Shown: positions 62,295-64,000 of the stretch, piece by piece | How the letters are laid out: each line of letters starts with the position of its first letter | How positions within the stretch are numbered: the first letter of the stretch is position 1 | DNA from: Aulosira sp. FACHB-615 | Lineage (GTDB): Bacteria; Cyanobacteriota; Cyanobacteriia; Cyanobacteriales; Nostocaceae | Assembly: GCF_014698045.1 (NCBI RefSeq) | Contig: NZ_JACJSE010000004.1 | Coordinates: 372,001 to 436,000, forward strand | Length of the DNA stretch: 64,000 nt | Direction of reading: 5' to 3' | Translations under genes and position numbers: made by a program | Notes under the pieces: generated by a model | What the model was told of the DNA's origin: nothing | Database searches by the model: none | Seen by the model: the letters and a program-made list of their open reading frames with translations, nothing else

Positions 62295-63755
62295 CTAACT
62301 TTCTTTGATCGGATAAATTTGATGTCCTCTAATTTCGACTCCATGTTCAGCCAGACATTTTAACCAACCTTCACGGGTACCAATATCACTTTTTTGCTTG
62401 AGTAAACCTAATTCCTGTTCTTGTTGGGTGAGTTTAGCAAATTCTTCGTATTGGGGATAATTAGGTGTAACAAAGGTTTCTTTCCGATGCAGAACAGGTG
62501 GATTTTCCCGATTTGCATAGTCTCGATGAGTGACGTACAAAGTTTTTAAGTCAATGGTGATGCTGGCTTTTAAAGCTGGGTGGGGGTCTGTGTCGAAGTC
62601 TGGATAAAATAAGTAAGATATTTGCGGTTGCTCAAGGTTATATTTGATCAGCGTCGCATCATCAACACGCCCAATGGTACGACTGGCGCAACCTTCGTAA
62701 ATGCGGAGTAAGGGATCGAGGGCGGCGAGGGCGGAAACATGAACGTAAAGTGCGCCGCGTGTATGTTTGCCGATTTTGCTTTTTTCGCAGGCTGTTTGCA
62801 CTACTTTTGGTCTACCCAAACTAAATAATTTTTGGTCAGCGACTTCGCAAGCTTCCTCGTAACTACCAAAAAAGGCTTTGATGTCGTGGCGCATTTCTGG
62901 CGCAAGTTGGGAAAATCTGGGGCGTTTATCAAAGTGGGTGAGGGCAAGGTAAACTTGAATGTCTAAAGAACGACGATAGGCGATCGCATCCCATTCTGCT
63001 TCATCGGTGGCTTGCAAGACAACCCCAAAGGCGCGGCGAAAGTTACCAAATTCCGTTAATAGTTCTTGTTCGTTGGCTAATTCACCCTTGACAGGTAATC
63101 TCCCGCGTTGGGTGAAAAACTCCATGAGTGGTTGCAGTGCTTCCTGATAATCTTCAAACCGCTTGCTAGGGATGCGGACTCGCGGTGTATAAGTGCGCGA
63201 AAAGAAACGGATGGCTTTGAAGCTTTCTTTTTCGGCTTCGTCACGGAAGACAAAGTAAACCCCAAGCGCCACCGGGACTGCATCGACGTTTAAGACTTGA
63301 TCAATATATTTTTTGAGTTCTTCTTGCTCGTAATATTTTTGAAAAGTATTACGGCTAGTTACAATGCCGTCATTGTAAGCGAGTTGGGCTTTGCTGGGAG
63401 CGTTAATTAAGACTTGTGCAGCGACAATTAAAACTTTGCGGGTGAGTTCCCAGGCTTTAATCAGGCTTTGGTTGCGTTCTGCGATATCTTCGATGACGTT
63501 GATAACGTAACCCAAATTAACAACATCAGCAGGCGTAATTTGCTGATTTGGGTAATAGTACGGGTCCCAACCTGCACTCGTATAGCCGAGATTCCCGACA
63601 CGCTGCACATCGCCACCATGACCGCAGCCATAGTCAAAAAAAGTCCTGTCCTGGTTAATGATTGACCATTCTATGGCTAATCTTACAGGGCGAGAGATTT
63701 CTGTGCGAGCGATCGCAGCTCGATGACGCTCAATTTCTAAGTAGCTCTCCGGCAT
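62295..63755 (-). CDS. DNA phosphorothioation-associated putative methyltransferase
   Basis: A 486-residue protein. The SAM motif DYGCGHGGDVQRVGNLGYTS (residues 41-60) and AGWDPYYYPNQQ belong to the family found beside dnd genes (dnd-associated methyltransferase). Other recognisable segments are RSLDIQVYLALTHFDKRPRF and GKHTRGALYVHVSALAALDP. No target-recognition domain is visible. DndE is the next gene upstream on the same strand; vapBC-like genes are downstream. It may methylate DNA or another factor in the phosphorothioation system; its actual role is not established. Confidence 0.9.
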   Translation of the reverse strand: MPESYLEIERHRAAIARTEISRPVRLAIEWSIINQDRTFFDYGCGHGGDVQRVGNLGYTSAGWDPYYYPNQQITPADVVNLGYVINVIEDIAERNQSLIKAWELTRKVLIVAAQVLINAPSKAQLAYNDGIVTSRNTFQKYYEQEELKKYIDQVLNVDAVPVALGVYFVFRDEAEKESFKAIRFFSRTYTPRVRIPSKRFEDYQEALQPLMEFFTQRGRLPVKGELANEQELLTEFGNFRRAFGVVLQATDEAEWDAIAYRRSLDIQVYLALTHFDKRPRFSQLAPEMRHDIKAFFGSYEEACEVADQKLFSLGRPKVVQTACEKSKIGKHTRGALYVHVSALAALDPLLRIYEGCASRTIGRVDDATLIKYNLEQPQISYLFYPDFDTDPHPALKASITIDLKTLYVTHRDYANRENPPVLHRKETFVTPNYPQYEEFAKLTQQEQELGLLKQKSDIGTREGWLKCLAEHGVEIRGHQIYPIKES

Positions 63756-63761
63756 AATGTT

Positions 63762-63791
63762 CAGTTAACAGTTAACAGTTAACAGTTAACT
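63762..63791. repeat. Heptanucleotide tandem repeat (STRR)
   Basis: About four tandem copies of the 7-mer AGTTAAC run from 63762 to 63791 between the methyltransferase start and the dndE stop. Confidence 0.88.
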
Positions 63792-63800
63792 AATATCCTT

Positions 63801-64000
63801 TCAATCTTTTATTACCAGTTCAATCAAATCTTCAATTTTCTTGATATTTGGGTCGCCAGCTAAATAACCAATACCCCGATGCAAATGCAACCGGAATTGC
63901 GTAGCGAGGGTTTCTTTATCAGTCCCTAAACCGTCATTATGACAGCGTTGCTTGAGGGCGAGTAAAAAAATATCAGACATTTCGCCACCAAAAACCCGCC
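63801..64000 (-). CDS. dndE: DndE (C-terminal part), phosphorothioation protein
   Basis: Partial CDS read from the right window edge down to the TGA at 63801. It encodes RVFGGEMSDIFLLALKQRCH, then LGTDKETLATQFRLHLHRGI and GYLAGDPNIKKIEDLIELVI: the DndE end, a small protein that binds nicked DNA in the DndABCDE sulfur-modification complex. The rest of the dnd operon should continue beyond 64000 on the minus strand. It is transcribed towards the methyltransferase gene, 45 bases away. Confidence 0.87.
   Translation of the reverse strand, partial: RVFGGEMSDIFLLALKQRCHNDGLGTDKETLATQFRLHLHRGIGYLAGDPNIKKIEDLIELVIKD

Overview
The window looks like a piece of a filamentous, heterocystous-type cyanobacterial chromosome (order Nostocales). 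The evidence is a very AT-rich background studded with the octamer GCGATCGC (HIP1), heptanucleotide tandem repeats (STRRs), many MITE-like hairpin repeats between genes, and gene families typical of cyanobacteria: a pheophorbide-a-oxygenase-type Rieske protein, PAP/fibrillin, CHASE2, DUF928, CHAT exoproteins and a giant Ser/Thr kinase-AAA-GAF-histidine kinase. No rRNA, tRNA or CRISPR array was found. Genus cannot be fixed from sequence alone.

Layout. 1-1290: the end of a helix-turn-helix gene translationally coupled to an unknown gene. 1438-6091: Rieske oxygenase, fibrillin, an orphan ArsR repressor and a TPR protein. 6549-26468: an exoprotein region with two related proteins carrying a filamentous-haemagglutinin secretion domain and a CHAT protease domain (one fused to a glycosyltransferase), a di-haem peroxidase, an FAD oxidase with a methyltransferase, a ParA/MinD-like ATPase, a small winged-helix-like protein, CHASE2 and DUF928. 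26961-42525: SnoaL-like protein, substrate-binding lipoprotein plus diguanylate cyclase, cell-wall amidase, primase dnaG plus hydrolase, the 1819-residue multi-kinase, DUF202 and LysR genes. 42613-49281: a thiazole/oxazole-modified peptide (TOMM) cluster with a strikingly regular Cys-rich precursor, E1-like/RRE protein, YcaO cyclodehydratase and SagB-type dehydrogenase on the minus strand, and a divergent ABC exporter; an adaptor protein follows. 51419-61401: a decayed SDR gene, rubrerythrin, TPR, cupin, HEAT, GNAT and AmpG-like genes plus small proteins. 61483-64000: a VapBC-type toxin-antitoxin pair whose toxin is split by a MITE, a phosphorothioation-associated methyltransferase and the 3' end of dndE, i.e. 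the edge of a DNA phosphorothioation island.

How it works together. The strongest candidate for an undescribed system is the TOMM cluster. Its precursor core carries Cys at every third residue (14 Cys) and should be a substrate for poly-thiazole formation by the E1-like, YcaO and SagB proteins; a perfect 19-bp hairpin separates the precursor from its enzymes. A second candidate is the secreted CHAT set: two genes share a nearly identical, sharply bounded secretion domain (recent gene conversion or duplication), and one carries an extra N-terminal glycosyltransferase ahead of an internal signal-like segment. The intergenic DNA is unusually informative: several MITE-like families, some nested and some sharing one internal cassette, and repeats that have entered the reading frames of dnaG, a GNAT gene and vapC.
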